Positions 17,624 to 25,188 of a DNA stretch of 64,000 nt are shown here, piece after piece. Source of the DNA: a beta proteobacterium MWH-UniP1 (GTDB lineage Bacteria > Pseudomonadota > Gammaproteobacteria > Burkholderiales > Burkholderiaceae_A). The notes below the pieces were generated by a model. The model had not been told where the DNA came from and made no database searches. It was given only the letters and a program-made list of their open reading frames with translations. The DNA is taken from contig CP143625.1 of assembly GCA_036362785.1 (NCBI GenBank), positions 1,365,401 through 1,429,400 of the forward strand, written 5' to 3'. Within the stretch, counting starts at the first letter, position 1, and each line of letters begins with the position of its first letter. The position numbers and the translations under genes are program-made.

Positions 17624-18580
17624 CTAGTAACCCCGGCTACGTTGCACCAAATGCTCAACCGGCCCACCCGCCACCCAAGCCCGAATCTGCTTTGCCACAA
17701 TTCGGCTTGCACTATCCGGGTCGGTAATGGCAGCGACATGTGGCAAGAGCGTGACCTTTGGATGCGCCCAAAATACACTGTCTGCAGGCAATGGTTCTGT
17801 CTTAAAGACATCCAGCACAGCGTGGCGCAAATGGCCCGCATCTAGCACCGACAATAAATCTGCCTCGATCAAGTGGCCGCCACGGCCCAGGTTCACAACC
17901 GATGATCCCTTGGGCATGGTCAGAAAAAAGTCCCGGTTCAATAGCCCCCGAGTCTGTGGGGTGAGCGGCAGCAGATTAATCACGATATCGGATCTGGCCA
18001 AGACCGAACGTAGCGCATCTGACCCGGCCACCACGTCAATTCCCAGCGCATTGACTGCATCGCGATGGCCCGCTCCTGTGTGCCAGGCACACACCGAATA
18101 GCCCAGCGATGCAATCCGCTTCGCCGAGGCCAAGCCCATCGCCCCCATGCCCAAGACGGTCACACAAATATCACTTGCAAGACGCTGCGGAAGGTCCTGC
18201 CAAATTCTGGCCTGCTGTTGACGTTGATAATCAAAATAACCGCGATGTAACGACAATGTCGCCCACAAGGCCGTTTCAGCCATCGCTTGGGCCATGGCTG
18301 GGTCCACCATACGGGCAATCATCAAATGCTCTGGTACCGAGGCATCGGCCAGCAGACTATCCACCCCGGCCCACAAGGACTGCACAAACTCGAGTTTGGG
18401 ATAGCCGCGCAGGGAACCCGCAGGCGGATTGGCCACTACGGCGACCCGAATCTGACCAATAAGTTCTGGCGGAACCTCTGACTCCAAATGCCAATGGACT
18501 TCCGGTAAGGCCAGCGACAAGGCACCTTGCCAACGACGGATTTCGTCTTCGGTATCACGGATTCGAAGCAAAACATGCAT
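17624..18580 (-). CDS. ghrA: Glyoxylate/hydroxypyruvate reductase A
   Basis: This D-2-hydroxyacid dehydrogenase of 318 residues reduces glyoxylate to glycolate and hydroxypyruvate to D-glycerate with NADPH. Family marks are the Rossmann motif VLGMGAMGLASAKRIASLGYSV, the catalytic arginine block INLLPLTPQTRGLLNRDFF, the glutamate block AVLDVFKTEPLPADSVFW and the catalytic histidine in HPKVTLLPHVAAIT. Like GhrA it has an atypical N-terminal substrate domain. It lies 3 bases after the P-type ATPase gene on the same strand. It could use the hydroxypyruvate handled by Hyi elsewhere in the window. Confidence 0.88.
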   Translation of the reverse strand: MHVLLRIRDTEDEIRRWQGALSLALPEVHWHLESEVPPELIGQIRVAVVANPPAGSLRGYPKLEFVQSLWAGVDSLLADASVPEHLMIARMVDPAMAQAMAETALWATLSLHRGYFDYQRQQQARIWQDLPQRLASDICVTVLGMGAMGLASAKRIASLGYSVCAWHTGAGHRDAVNALGIDVVAGSDALRSVLARSDIVINLLPLTPQTRGLLNRDFFLTMPKGSSVVNLGRGGHLIEADLLSVLDAGHLRHAVLDVFKTEPLPADSVFWAHPKVTLLPHVAAITDPDSASRIVAKQIRAWVAGGPVEHLVQRSRGY

Positions 18581-18583
18581 GAT

Positions 18584-21097
18584 TTAAAAGCGATAGAAAC
18601 GCGAAAAAAGTTTCGTGAGCAGAATAAAAACTGTTGCCGCCAGGTTGCAGGCAAGCGCCCAGCCTAACATCTGCAAAGAAATTGGCGCAAACTGAAACAG
18701 CTCACGAATCACATCCACCGCAAACACTAACGCCAGCATCACCAAGGTAATTGTTGATAAAAACCAAAAGGCCTTGTTGCTCAGCGCCTGCATTAACCCC
18801 GACCAACTCGCGCCCGCCAAGCTACTTAGGGTAATCACAATTCCCCCTATCACCAGCGCCAGGAAAGAGGTCGCTCGTAACGCATCCGGCGGAACCGATA
18901 GCCGGTGCAAGACAACATACAAGACCCCCAAGGACAACATCAGACCAACCCCCGCAAACAGACTGCTCAACAACGACACACCAGAAAACAGTGTCTCGTC
19001 AGGCGGCCGCGGGGGCTGACGCATCAGATCTTGATCGGCCTCTTCCGACTCGAAAACAAAACAACTGGTCGGATCAATAATCAGCTCTAAAAACGCAATA
19101 TGGGCCGGGAAAAACAGCATCGGCGCCCCAAAGGCCAAGGGCAACACTGCAAGCCCCGCAATGGGAATATGAATGGCGACGATATACACCAAGGCTTTTT
19201 TTAAGTTGGCGTAGATCCGCCGGCCCTGCGCAATTGCCCGCACAATCGATGCAAAATCGTCTTGCAGCAAAACCAACGATGCCGACTCACGAGCCACGTC
19301 GGTGCCCCGCCCTCCCATGGCAATTCCAATGTGGGCCGCCTTTAGCGCCGGGGCATCGTTCACGCCGTCTCCCGTCATCGCGACAGTCTCACCACAGGCT
19401 TTAAGCGCCTGAACAATACGAAGTTTTTGCTCAGGCCGAATTCGGGCATAGACTTTCACGGTGGCCACCCGCTGCTGCAATTGCTCATCGCTCAGAGCGC
19501 CGAGTTCTTCTCCGGTCAGTAACACATCGGTTGTTTGGTGGGCTTTCGTGATACCTGCCTGCCGGGCAATGGCCAATGCAGTGCTGGGATAGTCGCCGGT
19601 GATCATCACCACGCGAATACCAGCCTGGTGGCACTGGGCCACCGCTGTCGGCACTTCTGGGCGCAAGGGATCTGCCAAGGCAAGCAGCCCCAGAAATTCC
19701 AAATTCAATCCGTGCTGATCAATAGCGGTCGGTTTGCTGACAGAGCGAGCCGTGGCCACGGCCAACACCCGCATGCCCTGGCCCGCCAGTTTATTGACAG
19801 CACCACGAATTTCTTCGGTCAGAACGGAGTCCAGGTGGCATAGATCAAGCACAGCCTCTGGCGCGCCTTTGGTGGCGACTTGCCAATCACCGCTCGCAGT
19901 CCGCCAGACATGCGAGACTGCCAGCAGCGATGATGACAGCGGATACTCGTGCTCGAATGTCCATCCAGCGCCGCGGTGTTCCGGCACACCAAACTGTTCG
20001 CGGGCCAACCCAAGAATGGCACGCTCCATTGGATCGACGGCCTCGGGCTTGCTGGCTAGGGCAGCTACCTCAATTAAGGCCTTGACCGATCCAGCAGCAT
20101 CGTTGGCATGTTCTTCCCAGTAACCATCTTGGGTCCACAGGGCGGCCACCGCCATCCGGTTTTCGGTAAGGGTTCCAGTTTTATCGGTGCATAACACTGT
20201 TGCAGCACCCAGCGTTTCAATGGTTGCACTACGGCGGGTCAGCACTCGATGCTGTGAAATGCGCCATGCGCCCATTGCCATGAAAACCGTCAGCACCACC
20301 GCAAACTCTTCTGGCAAAACAGACATGGCTAATGTGATGCCCGACAAAAGCCCCTGCAGCCATTCGCCCTGCGACCACCCAATAATCAGAACGGCGATCA
20401 GGCTTAAAGAAACACCAATCGAACCAAAAATACGGACCAGCCGCTTGGTCTGCGCATGAAGCCGTGTCGGCTCGCTTTGAAGCTCAACGAGCGAGCGGCC
20501 AATCTTGCCCATCTCGGTTGCAGACCCAGTCGCCACCACTTGGGCCAAGCCGTGCCCTGTGACCACCATGGTGCCGCTTGCCACGTGCTGCTCTTGCTCG
20601 CTGCCATTTGCATGCTTGCTAACGGCAACTGACTCCCCTGTGAGCAGCGATTCATCCACCGAGAGATTGTGGGCGGTGATTAAGCGCGCGTCTGCTGCAA
20701 TTCGGTCACCCTCGACCAGAACCAAGAGATCGCCCCGGACCAGCGCTCGGCTATCAATCAGCTGCTGTTGGCCGTCGCGAATAACAAGCGCTTTAGGGCT
20801 TGCCATCTCGCGCAATGCGGCCAAGGCATTTTCTGCCCGGCGCTGCTGAATCACCGTAATCCAGATTGAAATCTGAACAAAACAGACCAGCATTAACGCC
20901 TCACCAACATCCCCCAGCACCAAGTAAATCAGGCCCGCTGCAAGAAGCAGCTGGAACATGGGTTCACGTAAGACTTCTTTGACAATATCCATCAACCCAC
21001 GGCCACCATGCGAGGGCAACTGGTTCGGGCCGTCGGACTGTAGCCGGGCCAAGGCCTCGGCCTGTGTTAGGCCCGCTCTGAGTTGATTTGGGTTCAT
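18584..21097 (-). CDS. P-type cation-transporting ATPase (P2/calcium-type)
   Basis: This 837-residue inner-membrane ion pump has the full P2-ATPase layout: N-terminal cation-ATPase domain, the actuator loop with LLTGESV (TGES), the membrane motif PEEFAVVLTVFMAMG, the phosphorylation site DKTGTLTEN, the hinge TGDGVNDAPALKAAHIGIAMG, and six C-terminal spans including the ion-site motif FLELIIDPTSC. The PEEF/PEGL-position and C-terminal residues suggest calcium, or possibly another divalent cation. ATG 21097 is preferred; an earlier ATG is at 21121. It is divergent from a GDT1-family Ca/Mn transporter gene with 69 bases between, hinting at a shared ion role. ghrA follows after 3 bases. Confidence 0.9.
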   Translation of the reverse strand: MNPNQLRAGLTQAEALARLQSDGPNQLPSHGGRGLMDIVKEVLREPMFQLLLAAGLIYLVLGDVGEALMLVCFVQISIWITVIQQRRAENALAALREMASPKALVIRDGQQQLIDSRALVRGDLLVLVEGDRIAADARLITAHNLSVDESLLTGESVAVSKHANGSEQEQHVASGTMVVTGHGLAQVVATGSATEMGKIGRSLVELQSEPTRLHAQTKRLVRIFGSIGVSLSLIAVLIIGWSQGEWLQGLLSGITLAMSVLPEEFAVVLTVFMAMGAWRISQHRVLTRRSATIETLGAATVLCTDKTGTLTENRMAVAALWTQDGYWEEHANDAAGSVKALIEVAALASKPEAVDPMERAILGLAREQFGVPEHRGAGWTFEHEYPLSSSLLAVSHVWRTASGDWQVATKGAPEAVLDLCHLDSVLTEEIRGAVNKLAGQGMRVLAVATARSVSKPTAIDQHGLNLEFLGLLALADPLRPEVPTAVAQCHQAGIRVVMITGDYPSTALAIARQAGITKAHQTTDVLLTGEELGALSDEQLQQRVATVKVYARIRPEQKLRIVQALKACGETVAMTGDGVNDAPALKAAHIGIAMGGRGTDVARESASLVLLQDDFASIVRAIAQGRRIYANLKKALVYIVAIHIPIAGLAVLPLAFGAPMLFFPAHIAFLELIIDPTSCFVFESEEADQDLMRQPPRPPDETLFSGVSLLSSLFAGVGLMLSLGVLYVVLHRLSVPPDALRATSFLALVIGGIVITLSSLAGASWSGLMQALSNKAFWFLSTITLVMLALVFAVDVIRELFQFAPISLQMLGWALACNLAATVFILLTKLFSRFYRF

Positions 21098-21166
21098 GGC
21101 GCCAATCTTATCTTTGGTCACTGAATCGGCAGATTTCTTGTGTTCCCACTATACTTCCACCCCACT

Positions 21167-21745
21167 ATGGAATCCCTCTTCGTCTCTACCGGCGTTGTCG
21201 CCCTGGCCGAAATCGGCGACAAAACCCAGCTATTGGCCTTCATCTTGGCAGCCCGGTTCAAAAAACCACTTCCGATCATCTTGGGCATTCTGCTGGCCAC
21301 AATTGTTAACCACGGCTTGGCTGGCGCACTGGGCGCGTGGATCACTGCGACTGTGAGCCCAGAGATTCTGCGCTGGGTGTTGGGCCTGTCATTTATTGGT
21401 ATGGCCATCTGGACACTCATTCCCGATGAGATCGAAGAAGACGAGACCAAGATCGCAAAAAAATTTGGTGTCTTTGGCGCCACGTTGGTGACATTTTTTC
21501 TTGCGGAAATGGGCGACAAAACCCAGATCGCCACGGTGGCCATGGCGGCCCACTATGCCGATGCCATCATGGTGGTGATTGGCACCACCCTGGGCATGTT
21601 GATTGCCGATGTGCCTGCGGTATTTGTGGGCGATAAGCTGGCCAACAAAATTCCCATGAAACTTGTTCACTCGATTGCCGCTGCAATCTTTGCACTACTA
21701 GGGGTGGCCACACTGCTTGGGGCGGGATCAAGTCTCGGGTTCTAG
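21167..21745 (+). CDS. TMEM165/GDT1 (UPF0016) family divalent cation exporter
   Basis: The 192-residue membrane protein has six predicted spans arranged as two homologous halves, each with the family motif E-x-G-D-K-T-Q: LAEIGDKTQLLAF near residue 13 and LAEMGDKTQIATVAM near residue 118. Members export manganese or exchange calcium/manganese for protons. The start at 21167 puts the first motif in the first span. Only a short region separates it from the divergent P-type ATPase gene and no yybP-ykoY manganese riboswitch is visible in it. Confidence 0.9.
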   Translation: MESLFVSTGVVALAEIGDKTQLLAFILAARFKKPLPIILGILLATIVNHGLAGALGAWITATVSPEILRWVLGLSFIGMAIWTLIPDEIEEDETKIAKKFGVFGATLVTFFLAEMGDKTQIATVAMAAHYADAIMVVIGTTLGMLIADVPAVFVGDKLANKIPMKLVHSIAAAIFALLGVATLLGAGSSLGF

Positions 21746-21760
21746 CGCTGGCGGGCTAAC

Positions 21761-21786
21761 ACGCCAGTCTTTGGCCTGGCGGTTTT
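21761..21786 (+). terminator. Possible terminator between the GDT1 gene and the dioxygenase gene
   Basis: CGCCAG pairs with CTGGCG around an 8-base loop and is followed by GTTTTG. The T-run is short, so the call is weak, but it lies exactly between convergent genes. Confidence 0.45.
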
Positions 21787-21793
21787 GCCCTGT

Positions 21794-22522
21794 TTAACGG
21801 GTTTCGTCAAGAAACCCATTGGTACGCAGCGTCACCACCAGCGTGTCACGCCAACCGTAATCACCAACGGGCTGAATCGGCGTGGTCTCGTGAATCACAC
21901 GCCGATCATTGAGCAGCAAAAGACTCCATGGTGCAGTCAGCGTGAATCGCTGACCCTCTGAGCTGTTGGCCTGAAACACTCGGGTCTCACCGCCCTTGAT
22001 GTTATGTCGTTGCACCAAAAAAACCGCGACCCAATCAACACCATCACGATGGGCGCCCTCGGGAGTTGGCCGGCCAATACCGTCTGTCGTGTCAATACGG
22101 AACTGGTGGGCCTCGGTGTACCAGGTCTGCGAGCCGTCGATTTTCGAGGCAACACCCGCTAACCAGAGCAGCATCTTCTGCCAGGCAGAGGCGGACAAAA
22201 TCTCAGCGCTGACGGGCTCAAACCAACGCTGCATACCACCATGCAGCGCGTTGTACGACAGCGGCTGCCAATGGGCCCGGTGCGGCACAAGACGCACCTC
22301 GGAAGCTCGCAATTCCATGCTGGCATGCCTGCGGTACCGGTATCGCCCACCGTCTTTTAGGTATTGGTCCGCCGGAAGGTCGCCCCAAGAATCCCCCAGC
22401 TTTGAAAGGTCATCACAGGCAACGCGCGACAGCGCACACAAATCTTGCGGCGAGAGCACCGCATAGCCCTGCGCGTTTAGCGTCGCTTCAAGCTGATGGG
22501 CTGGCGTAAATTGTGGACTCAA
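21794..22522 (-). CDS. 2OG-Fe(II) dioxygenase family protein (PF10014-like)
   Basis: The 242-residue protein resembles the 2OG-Fe_Oxy_2 family that includes amino-acid hydroxylases such as isoleucine dioxygenase. Visible marks are RYRYRRHASMEL near residues 60-71, QTWYTEAHQFRI, the HxD pair in PEGAHRDGVDWVAVF and the second histidine in LNDRRVIHETTPIQP, with the 2-oxoglutarate-binding arginine expected in GWRDTLVVTL. Its natural substrate is not evident. It converges on the GDT1 gene and marks the last core-looking gene before the accessory region. Confidence 0.85.
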   Translation of the reverse strand: MSPQFTPAHQLEATLNAQGYAVLSPQDLCALSRVACDDLSKLGDSWGDLPADQYLKDGGRYRYRRHASMELRASEVRLVPHRAHWQPLSYNALHGGMQRWFEPVSAEILSASAWQKMLLWLAGVASKIDGSQTWYTEAHQFRIDTTDGIGRPTPEGAHRDGVDWVAVFLVQRHNIKGGETRVFQANSSEGQRFTLTAPWSLLLLNDRRVIHETTPIQPVGDYGWRDTLVVTLRTNGFLDETR

Positions 22523-22553
22523 AGACTGCTCTCCCTGATTATTGCCTGCCGCA

Positions 22554-23066
22554 TCATGAGCCAGAGACCATGGCTTTAATGTCCTTCATCAGCAGAAACA
22601 GATGAAACGAATCGGACGGACTGGGCTCAAATTCCCAGTTGAGGTACCACTGCCGGGCGGTTTCATCCTTCGCGTGCACCAGTAGCGCCCGGATGCCTGC
22701 AATGTCTGCCGCCTGAGTGGTGCGCAGCAACGCATCTTTGAGCAAAGCTTTGCCCAAGCCTGCCCCCTGATGCTGAACATCCACAGCCAATCTTGCCAAA
22801 ATCATGACAGGCACGGGGTGCTGAGGAATACCTTTGATCACTCGAGGCGCGGCAGTTGCAGGGTCGATACTGCCAACGGCAAGGCTGTAAAACCCAACCA
22901 CCGCCCCACCATAGCAACACACATAGGTTTGCGCACTGTTGGATTTTTGATTGACAAGCGCAAAGCGCTGCAAAAACTGGTTGAGTGCAACTTGGCCGCA
23001 ATCAAAGGACTCGACGGCATCCGAGCCGGCCAGTTTACGAACTGGCCCGTAGGAACGTGAACTCAA
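22554..23066 (-). CDS. GNAT-family acetyltransferase toxin (TacT/AtaT-like)
   Basis: The 170-residue protein is a GNAT acetyltransferase. The acetyl-CoA loop lies in RLAVDVQHQGAGLGKALLKDAL (Q-x-x-G-x-G), preceded by the YVCCYGGAVVGFYSLAVGS strands and followed by ARQWYLNWEFEPSP. Toxins of this type acetylate the amino group of charged tRNAs and stop translation. It starts four bases inside the upstream DUF1778 antitoxin gene (ATGA overlap), the usual order antitoxin-toxin. No membrane or signal segments are present. It is one of several TA units packed into 22.5-25.2 kb. Confidence 0.88.
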   Translation of the reverse strand: MSSRSYGPVRKLAGSDAVESFDCGQVALNQFLQRFALVNQKSNSAQTYVCCYGGAVVGFYSLAVGSIDPATAAPRVIKGIPQHPVPVMILARLAVDVQHQGAGLGKALLKDALLRTTQAADIAGIRALLVHAKDETARQWYLNWEFEPSPSDSFHLFLLMKDIKAMVSGS

Positions 23067-23341
23067 CCAAGCAACCCCGGCTCAGTTAAGAGTTTCTTGA
23101 GCTTGGGCTTGACGGTAACCGGTCGATCAAGCGCTGCCTGAAACGCCTTCCACTGCTGAGCTCCCAACTCAAAGCGGGTGCGGTCTGCCAGCGCTTGGTT
23201 GGCCGCGTTGATGCCTGCATCAAGCAAAAACTCGCTCACGTTCTTGTGCGACACGCGTGCGGCCTCCTGAAGCAATTGCTTGACCGGCGTGCTGGCGCGG
23301 ACATCAATCCGTTCGGACTTGGGCGGGGTGGCTGTACTCAT
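23063..23341 (-). CDS. DUF1778 (RHH) antitoxin of the GNAT toxin
   Basis: The 92-residue protein has an N-terminal ribbon-helix-helix DNA-binding segment (KSERIDVRASTPVKQLLQEAA) and the DUF1778 features NVSEFLLDAGINAANQAL, followed by a C-terminal tail that would wrap the toxin. It would neutralise the GNAT toxin and repress their joint promoter. ATG 23341 matches the family start. It is divergent from higB with only about 30 bases between their starts, so the two TA promoters overlap each other's coding sequence. Confidence 0.88.
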   Translation of the reverse strand: MSTATPPKSERIDVRASTPVKQLLQEAARVSHKNVSEFLLDAGINAANQALADRTRFELGAQQWKAFQAALDRPVTVKPKLKKLLTEPGLLG

Positions 23342-23371
23342 GGGGGACCTGATTTTATCGAGATTGGCACT

Positions 23372-23647
23372 ATCATAGCGTCCGGACAACATCCTGACAA
23401 TCAGTTTTTCCGATTGGGGCCCCTGTCAGGGATTCAGGCGGGGCATGCCGCTCGATTGGGGCAGCAACTGTCATCCATAGATGCTGCAACCCGCCCCGAG
23501 GATATGAACCGACCGGGCTGGGGTTTGCATCCCCTAAGAGGCAACCTTGCCGGGCATTGGTCAGTTAACGTCAATGGAAACTGGCGCCTAACATTTAAGT
23601 TTGAAAACGGAGATGCAGTATTGGTGAATTACCAGGACTACCACTGA
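23372..23647 (+). CDS. higB: HigB-like RelE/ParE toxin with a non-standard start codon
   Basis: The peptide from 23372 aligns over its whole length with HigB-type mRNA interferases: the segments GIQAGHAARLGQQLSSIDAA, EDMNRPGWGLHPLRGN, HWSVNVNGNWRLTFKFENGDA and the C-terminal VNYQDYH are diagnostic. Family homology begins at 23372, where the codon is ATC rather than ATG; no ATG, GTG or TTG is nearby in frame and the next upstream ATG (23195) lies antisense inside the DUF1778 gene. A GAG sits nine bases before the ATC. Either initiation is at a rare ATC/ATT codon, or the toxin has lost its start. higA follows after 7 bases. Confidence 0.7.
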   Translation: MIASGQHPDNQFFRLGPLSGIQAGHAARLGQQLSSIDAATRPEDMNRPGWGLHPLRGNLAGHWSVNVNGNWRLTFKFENGDAVLVNYQDYH

Positions 23648-23654
23648 GGTAACC

Positions 23655-23975
23655 ATGAACTCAATGTTTAACCCACCCCACCCAGGCTTAACTCTGCGTG
23701 ACGACATTTTGCCCGCTCTGGGCCTGCAAATCGGCCAGGCTGCGGTCCAGCTTGATGTCGACCGTACGACTTTGTCGAAAGTGCTCAACGGACGTGCGTC
23801 TATTAGTCCTGCGATGGCACTACGAATTGAGCGTTGGCTTGGCCGTGACCACGGTGGAGCGGCAGAGGTATGGCTTGCTCAGCAGGCCGCTTTTGACTTG
23901 TGGCAAGCGCGCCAAGCAACAAAAGCTTCGAAAGCCTTATCCCATGTTAAGGCCCTTAAGCTTCAATCTGCTTGA
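23655..23975 (+). CDS. higA: HigA family XRE antitoxin
   Basis: This 106-residue helix-turn-helix protein carries the HigA start PPHPGLTLRDDILPALGL, the recognition HTH QAAVQLDVDRTTLSKVLNGRASISPAMALRIERW split across residues about 30-63, and the usual basic C-terminus. It would bind HigB and repress the operon. It starts 7 bases after higB, with GAGGTAACC as ribosome site. The same GAGGTAACC and the tail of higB recur about 1 kb downstream without a second higA. Confidence 0.9.
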   Translation: MNSMFNPPHPGLTLRDDILPALGLQIGQAAVQLDVDRTTLSKVLNGRASISPAMALRIERWLGRDHGGAAEVWLAQQAAFDLWQARQATKASKALSHVKALKLQSA

Positions 23976-24034
23976 TCAGCTAAGGCACACCGTTGAGCGC
24001 AGAATGTGTCGAGCGTGCGGCTCCCAAGACTTGA

Positions 24035-24325
24035 TCACAACTCAACTGCTTCCTTCAACACGCTGTCTCGCAAGTGGCGACTAAGTTCGTGCTCTGGAAC
24101 CAGATCCACGGGGCGCCCGAGTAACTCGGCAAGTTCCCTAGCCAGCGGCAGGCGCTGCCCAAACAAATCGTAACCGCGATCAAACTCAACCAAAAAATCG
24201 ATATCACTGCTTGGCCCTTCATCACCTCGCGCCACCGAACCAAACACGCGAAAGTGCCGGGCGCCAAACTGTCTCCCCAATTGATTAATTGTGGATTTAT
24301 GGGCCCGGATTTGATTTAGGAGCAT
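24035..24325 (-). CDS. MntA-type nucleotidyltransferase antitoxin, apparently without partner
   Basis: The 96-residue protein is a minimal nucleotidyltransferase: the motif FRVFGSVARGDEGPSSDIDF has the GSxxRG active-site loop and the DxD acid pair (SDIDFLVEF). MntA enzymes of HEPN/MNT TA modules AMPylate and silence a HEPN toxin. The expected HEPN gene is not found on either side: only about 60 bases separate its end from higA and the other side is a repeat region. ATG 24325 is the likely start; a TTG at 24340 is possible. Confidence 0.75.
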   Translation of the reverse strand: MLLNQIRAHKSTINQLGRQFGARHFRVFGSVARGDEGPSSDIDFLVEFDRGYDLFGQRLPLARELAELLGRPVDLVPEHELSRHLRDSVLKEAVEL

Positions 24326-24377
24326 GAGGCGATTATGCAATCAATGACGAGGGCTAATCAATGGGGGCGCCCTAGAC

Positions 24378-24461
24378 GCTCTGGCCGCCCAGCAGGGGGC
24401 GGTTCACCAACTTACTGAGGTCAATATAAATCAAGTTTTGATGGTATCAGGGGTTCGAACC
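24378..24461. repeat. Copy A of an approximately 84-bp diverged repeat ending in a tRNA T-arm-like sequence
   Basis: This copy aligns without gaps to 25150-25233. The last 53 bases (24409-24461) match at 43 positions. It ends in GGGGTTCGAACC, which resembles a tRNA T-loop in inverse orientation, but no tRNA body adjoins it. The segment between the copies holds the higB remnant and the toxin-like/HTH gene pair. Confidence 0.65.
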
Positions 24462-24699
24462 GGCGGGCCCCGGAGGCCGTAGGGACCAAAATGCCGGACC
24501 TGGTAGCCAACAACCCCTCCTCTGCAATGCGTCTGGCAAAGCTAGCCTGCACCGATTCTCGCGGCAGATGTGCCGCTCGAAGTTGAACCATAGAGGGTTT
24601 TCGAAGTACCCGCGCTTCTGTCAAACTTTGAAAACAGAGATGCAATATTGGCGAATTATCAGGACTACCACTGAGGTAACCTGATGGCCTACCGGCCAC
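24421..24699 (-). other. Doubtful ORF in the repeat region (possible AbiEi-like HTH remnant)
   Basis: A 92-codon open frame crosses the T-arm-like repeat (its C-terminal RRFEPLIPSKLDLY) and, in its N-terminal part, the antisense of the higB remnant, so it cannot be an intact native gene. Its middle, RKPSMVQLRAAHLP followed by SFARRIAEEGLLATRSGIL, loosely resembles the N-terminal winged helix of AbiEi antitoxins. I list it as a possible remnant only; the rest of the interval 24340-24620 shows no other coding signal. Confidence 0.2.
24623..24681 (+). pseudogene. Duplicated 3' end of higB
   Basis: About 55 bases repeat the end of higB (23596-23654) with only about four mismatches, including the stop codon and the GAGGTAACC that serves higA. 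The frame reads FENRDAILANYQDYH against FENGDAVLVNYQDYH in higB. The rest of higB is absent, and a different small gene starts 3 bases later, in the place of higA. This looks like a recombination scar between two TA loci. Confidence 0.85.
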
Positions 24700-24824
24700 C
24701 TGCCAAGAGCGCGCCCATGGAGTTTTTGATCATCGACTTCTATCAAGTCGGTGTTCACGAGAATTTTTATAAAGAACTGAAACAGTATTTGCGACATGAA
24801 AAGCAAACAGGAGAAACGTCATGA
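24684..24824 (+). CDS. Small toxin-like protein, 46 residues, coupled to an HTH gene
   Basis: The short frame (MAYRPPAKSAPMEFLIIDFY near the start, then QVGVHENFYKELKQYLRHEK) ends in an ATGA overlap with the downstream HTH gene, and the join has a good AGGAGA ribosome site for that gene. I do not recognise the family with certainty. The FYKELKQYLR end resembles the C-terminal end of small TA-associated proteins, and it may be a truncated toxin whose N-terminus was replaced by the higB tail. Order toxin-antitoxin with coupling is like higBA. Confidence 0.45.
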   Translation: MAYRPPAKSAPMEFLIIDFYQVGVHENFYKELKQYLRHEKQTGETS

Positions 24825-25132
24825 ATCACGCACTGACTGCTGAGGACCTCTATACCGAGATGAAGCGTATGCCGACGACCGAGCGGATGCGGTTTTTCTC
24901 CCTGCTGGCCAGTAACGCGTTTCGGGAAGAAGACTTCACCCACGATCAGGTATTTGGTCAAACACATCAGGAGCCGTTCTCAGCTGGGAAAGCCGCCGAG
25001 TATCTGGAAGTTTCCGTGCCGACGCTGCGCCGTTATGTGCAATCGGGCAAGCTCGTACCCAGCCATGTGGTAGGGCGCAACCAGATGTTCTCGGCGCACA
25101 CTCTGCGTGCGTTTAAACGCAGTCGCGGGTGA
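24821..25132 (+). CDS. Helix-turn-helix protein, probable antitoxin or regulator
   Basis: The 103-residue protein has an N-terminal helical part (LTAEDLYTEMKRMPTTERMR and FFSLLASNAF) and a C-terminal MerR/excisionase-like HTH: PFSAGKAAEYLEVSVPTLRRYV followed by SGKLVPSHVVGRNQMFSAHTLRAFKR. It overlaps the preceding 46-codon gene by four bases (ATGA) and has AGGAGA upstream. The arrangement suggests a two-gene TA-like unit in which this protein would repress its own promoter and neutralise the partner. That function is inference; the HTH is visible. Confidence 0.7.
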   Translation: MNHALTAEDLYTEMKRMPTTERMRFFSLLASNAFREEDFTHDQVFGQTHQEPFSAGKAAEYLEVSVPTLRRYVQSGKLVPSHVVGRNQMFSAHTLRAFKRSRG

Positions 25133-25188
25133 GCAAGTTAGTACTGGTAATTTTGGCGGCCCAGCACAGGTCGCTTCGCTAACTTGCT
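25132..25188. repeat. 10-bp inverted repeat after the HTH gene
   Basis: AGCAAGTTAG (25132-25141) is perfectly inverted as CTAACTTGCT (25179-25188), 37 bases apart. It could form a long hairpin at the end of the transcript or be a recombination site. The order GTTAG...CTAAC is opposite to that of integron attC sites. Confidence 0.55.

Noticed and set aside
21098-21166. Manganese riboswitch (yybP-ykoY) before the GDT1-family gene
   Set aside because: The 69-base space is too short and none of the conserved loop motifs is present.
24421-24699. A 92-codon gene in the repeat region
   Set aside because: It overlaps the repeat and the antisense of the higB remnant; kept only as a doubtful remnant.
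25132-25188. Possible integron attC site around the GTTAG...CTAAC inverted repeat
   Set aside because: attC sites run RYYYAAC...GTTRRRY; here the order is reversed, and no integrase gene is seen.
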